DNA from: Dethiobacter alkaliphilus
GTDB taxonomy: Bacteria; Bacillota; Dethiobacteria; DTU022; UBA8154
Direction of reading: 5' to 3'
NCBI GenBank assembly: GCA_016841605.1
Contig: JAENYV010000010.1
Coordinates: 1 to 64,000 of the forward strand
Length of the DNA stretch: 64,000 bases
Shown here one piece after another: positions 52,352-61,481 of the stretch (positions within the stretch are counted from its first letter, which is position 1; each line of letters begins with the position of its first letter). The translations under genes were made by a program, and so were the position numbers. The notes under the pieces were generated by a model. That model ran no database searches, was not told the origin of the DNA, and saw only the letters and a list, made by a program, of their open reading frames with translations.

Positions 52352-53500
52352 ATGGAATATTTATACATGTCTATGTTTTTACAGGAGGTTGGAAAGGAGA
52401 TCAACGAGGAAAATATACGTAAAATTTTTGCTGCTCTGGATATGGAAGTCGATAACGCAAAAGTTCAATTTTTTCTTCCTGCCTTATTTATTCTGGCAGC
52501 CGGGAAAAAGAAAAAAATAGCAAAGAGTTCGGATGAAACTTCGTTTTCTCAACAATTAGGCCCCGTGCAAAAACAGTTTGAGGAGTTTAAAAGTTCTTCG
52601 GCAACCATTGATGAGCCACTAACAAATGATGAGCGAATGACAAAACTTGAACCGGAGCAGCCGGATACGTGCACGGAAGTTCCTACACATGATGAGAATA
52701 TTCATAATCTACCGGCCAGATACGTCTATGGCCTGGCTGATCAAGGAGTCGGAATCAAGCTGGATGTAAAAGGCCTTGATGGTGCAGAAGTATACACTAT
52801 TCCATATAAAGAGATGTGTATCGTTGTTCATGATTGTTTAGCCGAGCCGTACAAATCAGATGATGAGACAGTGGTAAAAGAGTGGCTTTTTACCCAGCAG
52901 GAAGTGCTGGATGCCGTCGCAGAGAAATTCGGCGTGGTGCTTCCCATGAGCTTTGATATGATTATTGAGGGAAAGAACGGACAAGATTCCGAACAAGTGG
53001 TAAAAGAGTGGCTGGAGAAAAATTATGACACTTTTATGGAAAAAATATCCGGACTGAAAGGCAAGCAAGAATTCGGAGTTCAGGTATTTCTTGATACGGA
53101 ACTCTTAAGTGCCGAACTTCTGGAAAAGGATGAAGAACTGAGGGAAAGAAAGAAAGAGATTGACGCTAAACCGGAAGGGATAGCTTATATGGAAAGAGAG
53201 CTGCTGAAGGATTCGCTGAAGGAAAAGATTGAGGCGACAGCGGATCAGTATTTCAGAGAGTTTTACAGTATGATAAGAAAATGGACGGATGATATTGTGA
53301 TCGGGAAAGTTAAAAAAGCCGGGGGAAATAAGCAAATGCTGATGAACTTATCCTGTTTGGTCAGGAAGGATATGGTGGAGGAAGTGGGTAAAGAGCTTGA
53401 AAAAATTGAAAATATCAAGGGCATAACTGTACGGTTTAGCGGCCCGTGGGCACCCTATAGCTTTGTCACTCCTGAAAAGGTGGCTACGGAAAATGATTGA
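52352..53500 (+). CDS. GvpF/L-type protein with an N-terminal archaeal P1 stalk-like domain
   Basis: A 382-residue protein from the ATG at 52352, chosen because AGGG lies about seven bases upstream and because the domain begins there. Residues 1-50 read MEYLYMSMFLQEVGKEINEE, then NIRKIFAALDMEVDNAKVQF. This closely resembles the N-terminal dimerisation domain of the archaeal ribosomal stalk protein P1/aL12. A low-complexity acidic linker (about 60-115) follows. Residues about 120-375 are a GvpF/L region (RYVYGLADQGVGIKLDVKG, LPMSFDMIIEG, ending FSGPWAPYSFV). P1 domains dimerise, so this could make a dimeric GvpF/L. Its last bases overlap the start of the next gene. Confidence 0.85.
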   Translation: MEYLYMSMFLQEVGKEINEENIRKIFAALDMEVDNAKVQFFLPALFILAAGKKKKIAKSSDETSFSQQLGPVQKQFEEFKSSSATIDEPLTNDERMTKLEPEQPDTCTEVPTHDENIHNLPARYVYGLADQGVGIKLDVKGLDGAEVYTIPYKEMCIVVHDCLAEPYKSDDETVVKEWLFTQQEVLDAVAEKFGVVLPMSFDMIIEGKNGQDSEQVVKEWLEKNYDTFMEKISGLKGKQEFGVQVFLDTELLSAELLEKDEELRERKKEIDAKPEGIAYMERELLKDSLKEKIEATADQYFREFYSMIRKWTDDIVIGKVKKAGGNKQMLMNLSCLVRKDMVEEVGKELEKIENIKGITVRFSGPWAPYSFVTPEKVATEND

Positions 53501-53873
53501 ACCGATTCTGGCTGATGGAGAAAAAATTATCTTAGAAACCCAGGGCAGCATACAGTTTAGATTAACGTGGCAGCTTGGACATTTATTTCTTACCGACAGG
53601 CGGCTGATTTTCATCCAGGTTGCTACAATATTGTGGGAATGCAGACTGGACAAAATAATAGATTTAAGTGTCAGGAGAAGAAGCTGGTTGCTGGGGATTA
53701 AAATAAATCAACTCTGTATCGAACTCACTAGCCGGAGCAGGATTAAAAATGTTTATCTGGCCTTTGCCGGGCCTGATAAATGGGTTGATGTGATTAAAGA
53801 GAATATGGCACTTATGCTGGCGGGAAGGTGGGGGAGCAATGGAGCCGAACAGGAGTCGCCAGGCAACGCTTAA
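53493..53873 (+). CDS. Stand-alone GRAM/PH-like protein
   Basis: A 126-residue protein with one GRAM/bacterial-PH-like domain: a beta hairpin, LGHLFLTDRRLIFI as the conserved strand pair, then KIIDLSVRRRSW and a C-terminal helix. Such domains often bind membranes or lipids. ATG at 53493 overlaps the end of the previous gene; a TTG at 53463 is a poorer start. The same xLTDxRL motif occurs twice in the protein encoded next, which it overlaps by 35 bases. The function in a Gvp cluster is unknown. Confidence 0.7.
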   Translation: MIEPILADGEKIILETQGSIQFRLTWQLGHLFLTDRRLIFIQVATILWECRLDKIIDLSVRRRSWLLGIKINQLCIELTSRSRIKNVYLAFAGPDKWVDVIKENMALMLAGRWGSNGAEQESPGNA

Positions 53874-54957
53874 TGATTTGATTGATCGAATTTTTGATAA
53901 AGGTATCCTGTTAAATACAGACCTGATTATATCTGTGGCCGGGATTCCTTTACTTGGTGTTAACCTTAAGCTGGCTCTCGCCGGGATGGAAAAAATGTTG
54001 GAATACGGTATCATGAAAGATTGGGATGAAGCGCAGCGTGCGGTGGCCTCTCAAGAAGCAGAAATGAAAGGGCCTTCCCTGGGAGAAAATGAAAATACTA
54101 TTTTTTCAATGTTCGGGACCCACTGGTACAGCAAAGGCATCTACAATAGCTGGAGGGCAGGGACAGTATATATTACAGACAAAAGATTGATCATGTTCAG
54201 GAAAATGCCGGCTGAGATTCTGCTGGAAATATCTTATGAAAAGATCAAGGCTATGACCATCCGAGAAAGGGAGCATTTTACCGGCAAAAAGCGACAGGAA
54301 CTCCATATCTTATCGAAGGATGAAGAGATAATCAAACTGCATACCAATGATACTTTTTTGTTGAAACAGGCTCTTGAAGATATTTTGAAGAACAAGAAAT
54401 TCAGCCTGGAAGATAATCAGTCTTTCCCTGAAAAGAAGGAAGTGCAGGGGGATTTCCTTTATCCTGAGGAAGAGGTCTTTAATTCGGGGAAAATCTGGTA
54501 CCAGATGCCTTTTACCTCTGAAGGTAGTGTGCGCTATGTCTGGAAGCCCGGACATTTATATCTTACAGATAAAAGGTTGTGCTGGTGGTATGATTTTGAG
54601 AAAAAGCTCATTTTTACCGTACCTACAGCTGAAATTTTGCATGTTACTGTCCATGATGTGCCGTTTGGAAGTGTTTTAGTGCAGGGAAAATCTTTAATAG
54701 TAATGTACAAAGAGGAAATGGAGAATAAAGTAGTCTGCTTCCATGATGATGAAACTTCTCTGCGTGAATGGGAGAAAGTTATTCGTGAATTGATTAAGGG
54801 ACATGGAGACGGTAAAAATACCGAAACTTGCCCCAGATGCGGCAGAAAAGCACCAAAAGAGAACTTGCTTGAAAATGGGTGTTCACGGTGCGGTTGGGTG
54901 AGTTACAGGATAAAAGGGGAGGGGGGAACTAATCGGGATGTGGGATGTGTCCGTTGA
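53839..54957 (+). CDS. GvpA/J-like protein fused to two GRAM/PH-like domains and a zinc ribbon
   Basis: A 372-residue multi-domain protein. Residues about 8-58 are a GvpA/J-type core (LNDLIDRIFDKGILLNTDLI, then ISVAGIPLLGVNLKLALAG). Two GRAM/PH-like domains follow at about 80-190 (VYITDKRLIMFRKMP) and 210-320 (PGHLYLTDKRLCWWYDFEKK). A zinc ribbon (C331, C334, C348, C351; CPRC and CSRC) ends the protein. I know of no described gas vesicle protein with this order. The domains suggest a shell-family core that can touch membranes through GRAM modules and recruit partners through the ribbon. It overlaps its neighbours on both sides. Confidence 0.85.
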   Translation: MEPNRSRQATLNDLIDRIFDKGILLNTDLIISVAGIPLLGVNLKLALAGMEKMLEYGIMKDWDEAQRAVASQEAEMKGPSLGENENTIFSMFGTHWYSKGIYNSWRAGTVYITDKRLIMFRKMPAEILLEISYEKIKAMTIREREHFTGKKRQELHILSKDEEIIKLHTNDTFLLKQALEDILKNKKFSLEDNQSFPEKKEVQGDFLYPEEEVFNSGKIWYQMPFTSEGSVRYVWKPGHLYLTDKRLCWWYDFEKKLIFTVPTAEILHVTVHDVPFGSVLVQGKSLIVMYKEEMENKVVCFHDDETSLREWEKVIRELIKGHGDGKNTETCPRCGRKAPKENLLENGCSRCGWVSYRIKGEGGTNRDVGCVR

Positions 54958-57082
54958 CCGGCAAAGGTCCTTATCTCTGAGAGTCCTGGAAGCTGAACCT
55001 ACGGATGTGGGGCGCGGCATCGCAAGAATAGATCCGGATGATTTAAAAAGGCTGGGTGCGGATGTGGGAGATATCGTTTCCATATCCGGTAAAAAGTCTG
55101 CGGCTGCCAAAGCACTGCCAAGCCACATGAAATACCGGGGAAAATCCATAATACAGATTGATGGAACCGGCAGAGAAAATGCCGGTATCCATATTGACGG
55201 TAAGGTAACGGTAAAGAAATGTTCATATTCTTACGCTCGTTCCGTAACCATATCTCCAATCGTTGAAGCCGGCAATGGGGAAATGGGGTGGGATACGGGC
55301 TATATCGGCAGATCACTGCAAGGCTTGCCGGTGACGGAGGGCAACCTGGTTCAAGTCATTTTTTTAGGAGCAAAAGCGGTTACTTTTACTGTAACCGGAA
55401 CATCGCCAAAGGAAATTGTCCTTTTGCATCCTGGTACAACCATTAAAATTGAAAAGTTAAGTGAGACACAGGAGGGCATCGGCAAGGTAGCTTATGCGGA
55501 TATAGGAGGGCTTGGCCCTGAGATACAGAGAATAAGAGAGATGATCGAACTTCCCCTTTTTTATCCGGAACTATTTGCAAGCATGGGAATATATCCACCT
55601 AACGGGGTATTGCTTTACGGTCCCCCGGGGACGGGTAAAACATTGATTGCCAGGGCTGTAGCTGCAGAGACCGATGCACATTTCATCGCAGTCAATGGTC
55701 CTGAAATAATTCATAAGTTTTATGGCGAAAGCGAAGCAAAATTGAGAAGTGTATTCGACGAGGCTGCCGACAGGGCGCCTGCCATAATATTTATTGATGA
55801 GATAGATGCCATTGCCCCCAAACGGACCGAAGTATCGGGCGAGGTTGAGAAGAGGGTGGTAGGGCAGCTTTTAGTGCTGATGGACGGACTTAAAAAAAGG
55901 AAACATGTTGTGGTTATTGGTGCAACCAATATTCCTGATGCAATAGATCCCGCGCTTCGGCGACCGGGTAGATTCGACAGGGAAATTTCTATAAGTGTCC
56001 CCAATAAAGAGGGTAGAGCGGAAATCCTTCAGATTCATACCCAAAACATGCCGTTAGGAAAGGATGTTGATCTGGTAAAGATTGCCGAGATAACACACGG
56101 CTTTGTGGGAGCAGATCTGGAAGCTTTATGCCGGGAAGCCGGTATGGCTGCTATCAGGGAGATAATCTCCGCAAAAAATTTGCACAATTCCATTCCATCT
56201 GAGAAATTGTCCGCGCCGGAGGTCGGGATGGAGCATTTTACATGCGCTATGGAAGAGGTGGAGCCCTCGGCCATACGTGAGGTCTGCGTTGAGATTCCGA
56301 ATGTAAAATGGGATGAGATAGGCGGCCTGGGCGAAATTAAGGCGGCACTTCGGGAGGCAATCGAATGGCCGCTTAAATATAGGGAAATTTTTGATCATGT
56401 CAAAGCCCATCCACCCAAAGGTATTATACTGACAGGACCGCCCGGTACCGGTAAAACACTGATTGCCAAAGCCGCGGCATCGACCGGGAATGCAAACTTC
56501 ATCTCAATTAAAGGCCCGGCTATTTTCTCCAAATGGGTCGGCGAGTCGGAAAAGATGTTGAGAGAGGTCTTTAAAAAGGCTAAACAAGCTTCCCCCTGCA
56601 TTATCTTCTTTGATGAGATCGATGCTCTATCAGGGGAACGGAATGCGGAAGGGGCAGATTCCGGTGTGTCTCAAAGAGTTATGAGCCAGTTGCTGACGGA
56701 AATGGATGGAGTAGAAGAACTGAAAGGGGTTATTGTTCTTGCTGCCACAAACAGGTTGGATCTGGTCGATCCCGCTCTTTTGCGGCAAGGAAGGTTTGAT
56801 CGGATATTTCAAATCCCGGAGCCTGATGAACAGGATAGATGTGAAATATTTAAAATTCATCTGCAAGGAAGACCGCTTGCCGAAGGAGTGGACCCGAAGG
56901 AACTGGCCGGTCAAACTGACGGTTTTGTTGGTTCCGATATTTATGGAGTATGTGAACGGGCAGCTATGAGAGCTATCGAAAAATATTTGGCCAAAGGCGA
57001 TTATTGCTTGGAAAATCTGCTGATTGAAGCTGAGGATATACAATGCGCCATTAATGATATCGTGTGTATGAAAAAAGCTTAA
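54938..57082 (+). CDS. Cdc48/VAT-type double AAA ATPase
   Basis: A 714-residue archaeal-type Cdc48 (VAT/p97) family ATPase. The N-domain (about 1-180) has the double-psi barrel start [21 protein letters not shown]1 has GPPGTGKT near 228, IIFIDEIDA near 283 and the arginine-finger region [12 protein letters not shown]2 has GPPGTGKT near 501 and IIFFDEIDA near 555, with RQGRFDRIF. The family unfolds or remodels protein complexes with ATP. It overlaps the preceding Gvp-like gene by 20 bases, indicating one operon. It may take the place of GvpN, the usual AAA ATPase of gas vesicle loci. A terminator follows. Confidence 0.93.
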   Translation: MWDVSVDRQRSLSLRVLEAEPTDVGRGIARIDPDDLKRLGADVGDIVSISGKKSAAAKALPSHMKYRGKSIIQIDGTGRENAGIHIDGKVTVKKCSYSYARSVTISPIVEAGNGEMGWDTGYIGRSLQGLPVTEGNLVQVIFLGAKAVTFTVTGTSPKEIVLLHPGTTIKIEKLSETQEGIGKVAYADIGGLGPEIQRIREMIELPLFYPELFASMGIYPPNGVLLYGPPGTGKTLIARAVAAETDAHFIAVNGPEIIHKFYGESEAKLRSVFDEAADRAPAIIFIDEIDAIAPKRTEVSGEVEKRVVGQLLVLMDGLKKRKHVVVIGATNIPDAIDPALRRPGRFDREISISVPNKEGRAEILQIHTQNMPLGKDVDLVKIAEITHGFVGADLEALCREAGMAAIREIISAKNLHNSIPSEKLSAPEVGMEHFTCAMEEVEPSAIREVCVEIPNVKWDEIGGLGEIKAALREAIEWPLKYREIFDHVKAHPPKGIILTGPPGTGKTLIAKAAASTGNANFISIKGPAIFSKWVGESEKMLREVFKKAKQASPCIIFFDEIDALSGERNAEGADSGVSQRVMSQLLTEMDGVEELKGVIVLAATNRLDLVDPALLRQGRFDRIFQIPEPDEQDRCEIFKIHLQGRPLAEGVDPKELAGQTDGFVGSDIYGVCERAAMRAIEKYLAKGDYCLENLLIEAEDIQCAINDIVCMKKA

Positions 57083-57139
57083 ATCATATCCGCTTAACCC
57101 TATAGTAATAACTGGCGGTGCCATGGCTGCTATTTATTT

Positions 57140-57167
57140 CCGTGAGGCGAATGTTTCACGGTTTTTT
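57140..57167 (+). terminator. Terminator of the gas-vesicle-like operon
   Basis: CCGTGA (57140-57145) pairs with TCACGG (57156-57161), followed by six T. The stem is short, but position and T-run support it. Confidence 0.65.
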
Positions 57168-57217
57168 GTGTTGATTAAACAGCACTACAGCGAAAAAGTG
57201 CTTACTATTTTTAGATA

Positions 57218-57258
57218 TTGACAAAAAAACTTAGTATAGATAATATTAACTAGGTTAA
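57218..57258 (+). promoter_or_regulatory. Promoter and MarR-type operator for the efflux operon
   Basis: TTGACA (57218-57223) and TAATAT (57241-57246), spaced by 17, form a promoter. TTAAC-TAG-GTTAA (57246-57258) is a 5-bp inverted repeat overlapping the -10 box and is a likely repressor site. Confidence 0.7.
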
Positions 57259-57316
57259 CTATTTTTTGTAATATATTTTTCTTGCTCCCAAAAAGACAGG
57301 AAGGTGTTTTCTGATT

Positions 57317-57766
57317 ATGAAAACCAATATAAGTTCCGGGTTGGAAATTAGCCCGGCTTCTTTGATTCAACTTGCAAGGCTTATTCTTGATATGTTCCGT
57401 TATTTGTCCAGAGACGTCGGGAAAAGGTTCACAGAAGGTATAACCTTGGGGCAGTTAGTATTTCTTAAAAAAATAGATGCCGGTTGCAATAAAGTCTGTG
57501 ACCTTTCAGAGAAACTGCGTATTACTCCCGCAGCTGCCTCCAAAACGGTCGATTGCATGGTTGAAGCTGATTTAATAAGCAGGTTTCGTTCTGAAGACGA
57601 TAAGCGCGTTTCGATTTTAAGGCTGACCGGACGCGGAAAAGAGGCGCTGCACAAAAATATTTTAATCCTGAAAGAGATTATGGACGAGAGTTTTGGCGTC
57701 CTTTCTCAAGAAGAGATCGACGAACTAATCCGAATTTTCACCAAAGTTATTTCACAGTATGATTAA
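57317..57766 (+). CDS. MarR family regulator
   Basis: A 149-residue MarR-type winged-helix protein. The core reads LSEKLRITPAAASKTVDCMV (recognition helix), then SRFRSEDDKRVSILRLTGRG (wing), as expected. N- and C-terminal helices would form the dimer. It probably represses its own operon, which includes an EmrB-type exporter and two adaptors, via the inverted repeat at 57246-57258; a lipophilic compound would relieve this. It lies 43 bases before the exporter gene. Confidence 0.9.
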   Translation: MKTNISSGLEISPASLIQLARLILDMFRYLSRDVGKRFTEGITLGQLVFLKKIDAGCNKVCDLSEKLRITPAAASKTVDCMVEADLISRFRSEDDKRVSILRLTGRGKEALHKNILILKEIMDESFGVLSQEEIDELIRIFTKVISQYD

Positions 57767-57809
57767 ATTATTTTAAGCAAATGTATCATTAGAGAGAAGG
57801 GGTCGACGG

Positions 57810-59342
57810 ATGTTTGCTGAGAAGAGTGTCTTAGAGCAGGAAAAAAATACGGACTGGATTATTCCGACCTTAATAACGGTTATCGGCGGATTTATGGCAA
57901 TTTTGGATGCCAGTATCGTTAATGTGGCTATTCCGACAATGATGAATGATTTTCAAACAACATTATCGCATATTCAATGGGTATCGACTATTTATATGCT
58001 GACGCTGGGAGTTATTGTCCCCACCAGCGGTTGGTTGGGTGACAAGCTCGGATACAAAAAACTCTATATTTACTCCCTGATGGTGTTTACTGCCGGATCA
58101 ACGCTTTGTGCGGCAGCTACTTCAGAAAACCTTCTGATAGTTTCCAGAATTATCCAGGCTATTGGCGGCGGAATGATTATGCCGACGATGATGACGATGG
58201 TTTTCTCACTTGTCCCTAAAGACAGGTTTGGTCAGGCCTCGGCCTTAGTGGGAGTGACTATGATGGTTGCGCCGGCTATTGGGCCGACACTTGGCGGATA
58301 TTTAGTGGAATATATCAGCTGGAGGTGGATATTTACTCTCAATTTGCCCATTGGGATATTGGCCGTCATTTTATCGTTCCTATTTTTACGTGAAATACCT
58401 ACATACCGCGAGGCAGGCAAATTTGATATTCTTGGTTTTATCACATCTTCAGCAGGGTTGTTTTGCCTGCTTCTGGCTTTATCTCAAGGGCAGGATTGGG
58501 GATGGACATCAATGCCTATTGTGTTGTTGTTGTGGATCAGCTGCGGTTTTCTGGGAATCTTTGTTTTCCACGAACTAACAACCTCCAATCCTTTATTAGA
58601 TTTGAGAATATTTAAAATTCCTGTTTTTAGTCTTGGTAATGTGATGACTGCTTTATTTAATATTGTTCTGTTCAGCAATTTGTTTTACGTCCCTTTTTTT
58701 CTTCAATCCATTCGCGGCATGGGAGCATTGGACGTTGGTGTTTTAATGCTGCCTCCGGCGCTTCTTTCTTTTGTGATGATGCCGATTTCCGGATTACTTT
58801 TCGATAAAATCGGACCAAAATTACCGGTTACTATTGGTGCAATTGTGACGGCACTCTCTATTTATTTGTTTTCTCATATCGATATAAATACTCCACTTCG
58901 AACAATAATATTTTGGAATTGCCTTCGTCAAACCGGGATGAGTTTATCAATGATGCCGATACAGAGTGCCTTTATGACGGTCCTTCCCCCTGAATCAGTC
59001 AGCCGGGGGTCCGCGATCAATAATATTCTCAACCGGGTAGCCAGTTCCTTCGGCCTGGCGATCCTGACCCTTTTTGTCACTAACCGTACGGTCCTGCACT
59101 CCACTTATATAGGCTGGAATGTTTCCGGTCAGGCCATTAATGATTTAGTAGCCCATGGAGTGGCGGGACAACAAACAATCACCAATCTTCTGGGAGCAGC
59201 AATTTATCAAATTTCTTTTGTCAAAGCAATTAATGAGATGTTTTTAATTTCAACAGTTTTGAGTTTAATATTGATATTTCCCAGTCTCTTCTTAAAGAAA
59301 GCCCCTATCCGTTCAGGGACTGTCAGTTCGGTTATGGAATAA
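57810..59342 (+). CDS. EmrB/QacA-type drug:proton antiporter (MFS, DHA2)
   Basis: A 510-residue membrane protein with about 14 helices. The N-terminal helix GGFMAILDASIVNVAIPTMM is the DHA2 family motif, and GWLGDKLGYKKLYIYSL is the MFS loop 2-3 motif A. VGVTMMVAPAIGPTLGGYLV is the antiporter motif C. It would export toxic hydrophobic compounds at the expense of the proton gradient. GAGAGAAGGGG lies before the ATG. It is followed by two membrane-fusion adaptor genes, an unusual set for a Gram-positive cell, where no outer membrane channel exists. Confidence 0.92.
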   Translation: MFAEKSVLEQEKNTDWIIPTLITVIGGFMAILDASIVNVAIPTMMNDFQTTLSHIQWVSTIYMLTLGVIVPTSGWLGDKLGYKKLYIYSLMVFTAGSTLCAAATSENLLIVSRIIQAIGGGMIMPTMMTMVFSLVPKDRFGQASALVGVTMMVAPAIGPTLGGYLVEYISWRWIFTLNLPIGILAVILSFLFLREIPTYREAGKFDILGFITSSAGLFCLLLALSQGQDWGWTSMPIVLLLWISCGFLGIFVFHELTTSNPLLDLRIFKIPVFSLGNVMTALFNIVLFSNLFYVPFFLQSIRGMGALDVGVLMLPPALLSFVMMPISGLLFDKIGPKLPVTIGAIVTALSIYLFSHIDINTPLRTIIFWNCLRQTGMSLSMMPIQSAFMTVLPPESVSRGSAINNILNRVASSFGLAILTLFVTNRTVLHSTYIGWNVSGQAINDLVAHGVAGQQTITNLLGAAIYQISFVKAINEMFLISTVLSLILIFPSLFLKKAPIRSGTVSSVME

Positions 59343-59395
59343 GCGCCATAACTGTGGATTAAATTTGTAACAGATAATTTTATGGAGGAGCAGAA

Positions 59396-60100
59396 ATGAA
59401 AAATAAGAAAAAAATATTAATTGGAATGTTTGTGATAATACTTGTTGTGGCGGGAGCCATCATTTTATATTATTGGGAAGAGGGGCGCAATTATGTAAAA
59501 ACGGAGGATGCCAGGATAACAGCGAATACCGTAACCGTCTCTCCGCTCATCTCCGGACGGATTACTTCTTTGAAAGTGCGTGAAGGAGATTTTGTCGGTG
59601 CCGGAAGTACTCTGGGTTGGCAGGAGACCAGTACCATGGCCACTTCAGCCGGAGTCAGCATTAATAGTCTCAATCCGGTTGGCAGTGTGGCTGTCGGCAA
59701 AGCCGAGATTACTGCTCCAATTTCCGGACAGATAATAAAATTGATGGCGGAGCCCGGCCAGATGGTTGGCCCGGGACAGTCTTTAGCGATAATCGCGGAT
59801 ACGGAAGATCTTTATGTTACGGCCAATATTGAGGAAACATCGATTCAAAGGGTAAAACCCGGTCAGGATGTGGAAATCTCGATTGATGCCTTACAAAATA
59901 AAAAAGTATTGGGTAAAGTTGAGGAGATCGGCAAAGCAACTATCTCCACCTTTTCCATCATTTCAACGCAAAGCTCAAACGGCAGCTTTACGAAAGTTGT
60001 ACAGTTGATCCCGGTAAAAATTCGTTTTCCGGGAATTAATAAGCTTGATTTGCTTCCCGGCATGAGTGTGGAAGTTAAAATTCATTTATTTGAGAAATAG
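59396..60100 (+). CDS. HlyD/EmrA-type membrane fusion protein
   Basis: A 234-residue adaptor with an N-terminal membrane anchor (ILIGMFVIILVVAGAIILYY) and a biotinyl-lipoyl-like barrel in two halves (VSPLISGRITSLKVREGDFV and ITAPISGQIIKLMAEPGQMV). There is no long coiled-coil hairpin, so it is shorter than EmrA. It lies just after the exporter gene and ends 15 bases before the next adaptor. It probably helps the exporter couple to the cell wall or pass substrate on. Confidence 0.85.
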   Translation: MKNKKKILIGMFVIILVVAGAIILYYWEEGRNYVKTEDARITANTVTVSPLISGRITSLKVREGDFVGAGSTLGWQETSTMATSAGVSINSLNPVGSVAVGKAEITAPISGQIIKLMAEPGQMVGPGQSLAIIADTEDLYVTANIEETSIQRVKPGQDVEISIDALQNKKVLGKVEEIGKATISTFSIISTQSSNGSFTKVVQLIPVKIRFPGINKLDLLPGMSVEVKIHLFEK

Positions 60101-60115
60101 GAGAGGGGCGAAATA

Positions 60116-61279
60116 ATGTCGGAAAATAGTACTATTTCAAGGGTAGAGAATCCACGTCGGAAGCTTCTTCCGCTTTTCGGGCTGATCATTGTGCTGGGGC
60201 TGGGAATTTTGATATATAGTGTAATGAGCAGTAAACCTGCATTGGTGGCCGAGGGCGGCACTATAAAAATTGGCTGTCCAATCCGGCAAGACTTAGCCGG
60301 AGAAGTGGAAATGACGGGAGTCCTTGATTCAAACGGAACATCAAATATTTCTTCGCAAATTTCAGGGGTAGTCTCTCAAGTAATGGTGAAAGTAGGCGAT
60401 AAAGTTAAAAAGGGCGATGTCCTGCTCTCATTAGACCAAAGAGATCTTCAGATACAGCTCAGTCAAGCCCAAATTAACGTTCAAAAGGCCCAGAATGCTG
60501 CCGACCAGGCCAAAATTGCCTATGAACAGGCAGAAACCGATTACGAACGTAGCCAACAGTTATATCAATCAGAGGTCCTTTCCAATAGCGATTTAGAACA
60601 AATAACACAGAAAAGAGATTTATGCAAATTCCAATATGAGGCTGCCTTGAATATAGGAATCCCAGCAGCCGGGGAGAGTTTAAAGCTGGCTCAACTGGCT
60701 ATGAATAAGACTGATCTGGTTAGTCCGGTCGATGCATCTGTGGCAACATGCAGTATTAACCCCGGTGATTTTATTAATGCTAATACTAGTGGTGCAGTAA
60801 TCACGCTGGTTATGGATGATATAGTAACTTTGGCCGGTAATGTTAATGAAAAATTTATTAATATTCTTCAAGTCGGGCAAAAGGTGGATGTGCAGATTGA
60901 TAATCTGGTGGGAGTTAATGTTAGCGGAGAAATAAGCTATATCAGCCCGGTATCCATTCCGACAGGTCAATTTTTCCCGGTGAAGATAACGCTGCAGAAT
61001 CCTGATAGCCTGCTCAAGCCGGGAATGACAGCCAGCGCCGTAATCCATGTTATGCAGACGGGTTCTGTTACAGTTCCGAAAACGGCCATTATCCGTCGTG
61101 ATGGGCAGACTTGTGTTTTTGTCGTTAAGGATAAAAAGGCAGTCCAGACCTGGGTTATTGTCGGGCTGCAAGGGGATAAATTTGTCGCTATCGATCAGGG
61201 ATTAACAACCGAAGAAGAAATCGTAACAGATGGAACCGATGCTGTTCTGGATGGGATGACTTTGCCCCTTGAGTCTTGA
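60116..61279 (+). CDS. Second membrane fusion adaptor (RND/MacA-type)
   Basis: A 387-residue adaptor with one N-terminal membrane segment (LLPLFGLIIVLGLGILIYSV), a lipoyl-like domain (ISSQISGVVSQVMVKVGDKV), a coiled-coil hairpin (about 110-185) and a beta-barrel (about 220-330). The C-terminal membrane-proximal domain ends near 387. It resembles adaptors of RND or MacAB systems more than EmrA. GGAGAGGGG precedes the ATG. Two different adaptors beside one MFS exporter is unusual. Confidence 0.85.
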   Translation: MSENSTISRVENPRRKLLPLFGLIIVLGLGILIYSVMSSKPALVAEGGTIKIGCPIRQDLAGEVEMTGVLDSNGTSNISSQISGVVSQVMVKVGDKVKKGDVLLSLDQRDLQIQLSQAQINVQKAQNAADQAKIAYEQAETDYERSQQLYQSEVLSNSDLEQITQKRDLCKFQYEAALNIGIPAAGESLKLAQLAMNKTDLVSPVDASVATCSINPGDFINANTSGAVITLVMDDIVTLAGNVNEKFINILQVGQKVDVQIDNLVGVNVSGEISYISPVSIPTGQFFPVKITLQNPDSLLKPGMTASAVIHVMQTGSVTVPKTAIIRRDGQTCVFVVKDKKAVQTWVIVGLQGDKFVAIDQGLTTEEEIVTDGTDAVLDGMTLPLES

Positions 61280-61428
61280 GCCCTGGAGTTACTTCCGAAT
61301 TATTATTAAAATCATGCGATTCCATGGGCGATTTCACAGGAGAATATTACTACTCCAAAACTCCCGGAACAAAATGTTTATTTATTTGTTTTAACGGAAA
61401 GCTATTGACAACTACTCAGGAAGGTCAA

Positions 61429-61456
61429 TTGTTAAAAGGTACTGTTAGACTATAAT
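61429..61456 (+). promoter_or_regulatory. Promoter of the ferritin-like gene
   Basis: TTGTTA (61429-61434) and TATAAT (61451-61456) are spaced by 16 bases, 26 bases before the start. Nothing else is evident in 61280-61428. Confidence 0.55.
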
Positions 61457-61481
61457 AATTGTTTAAAAGGACGGATACAGA

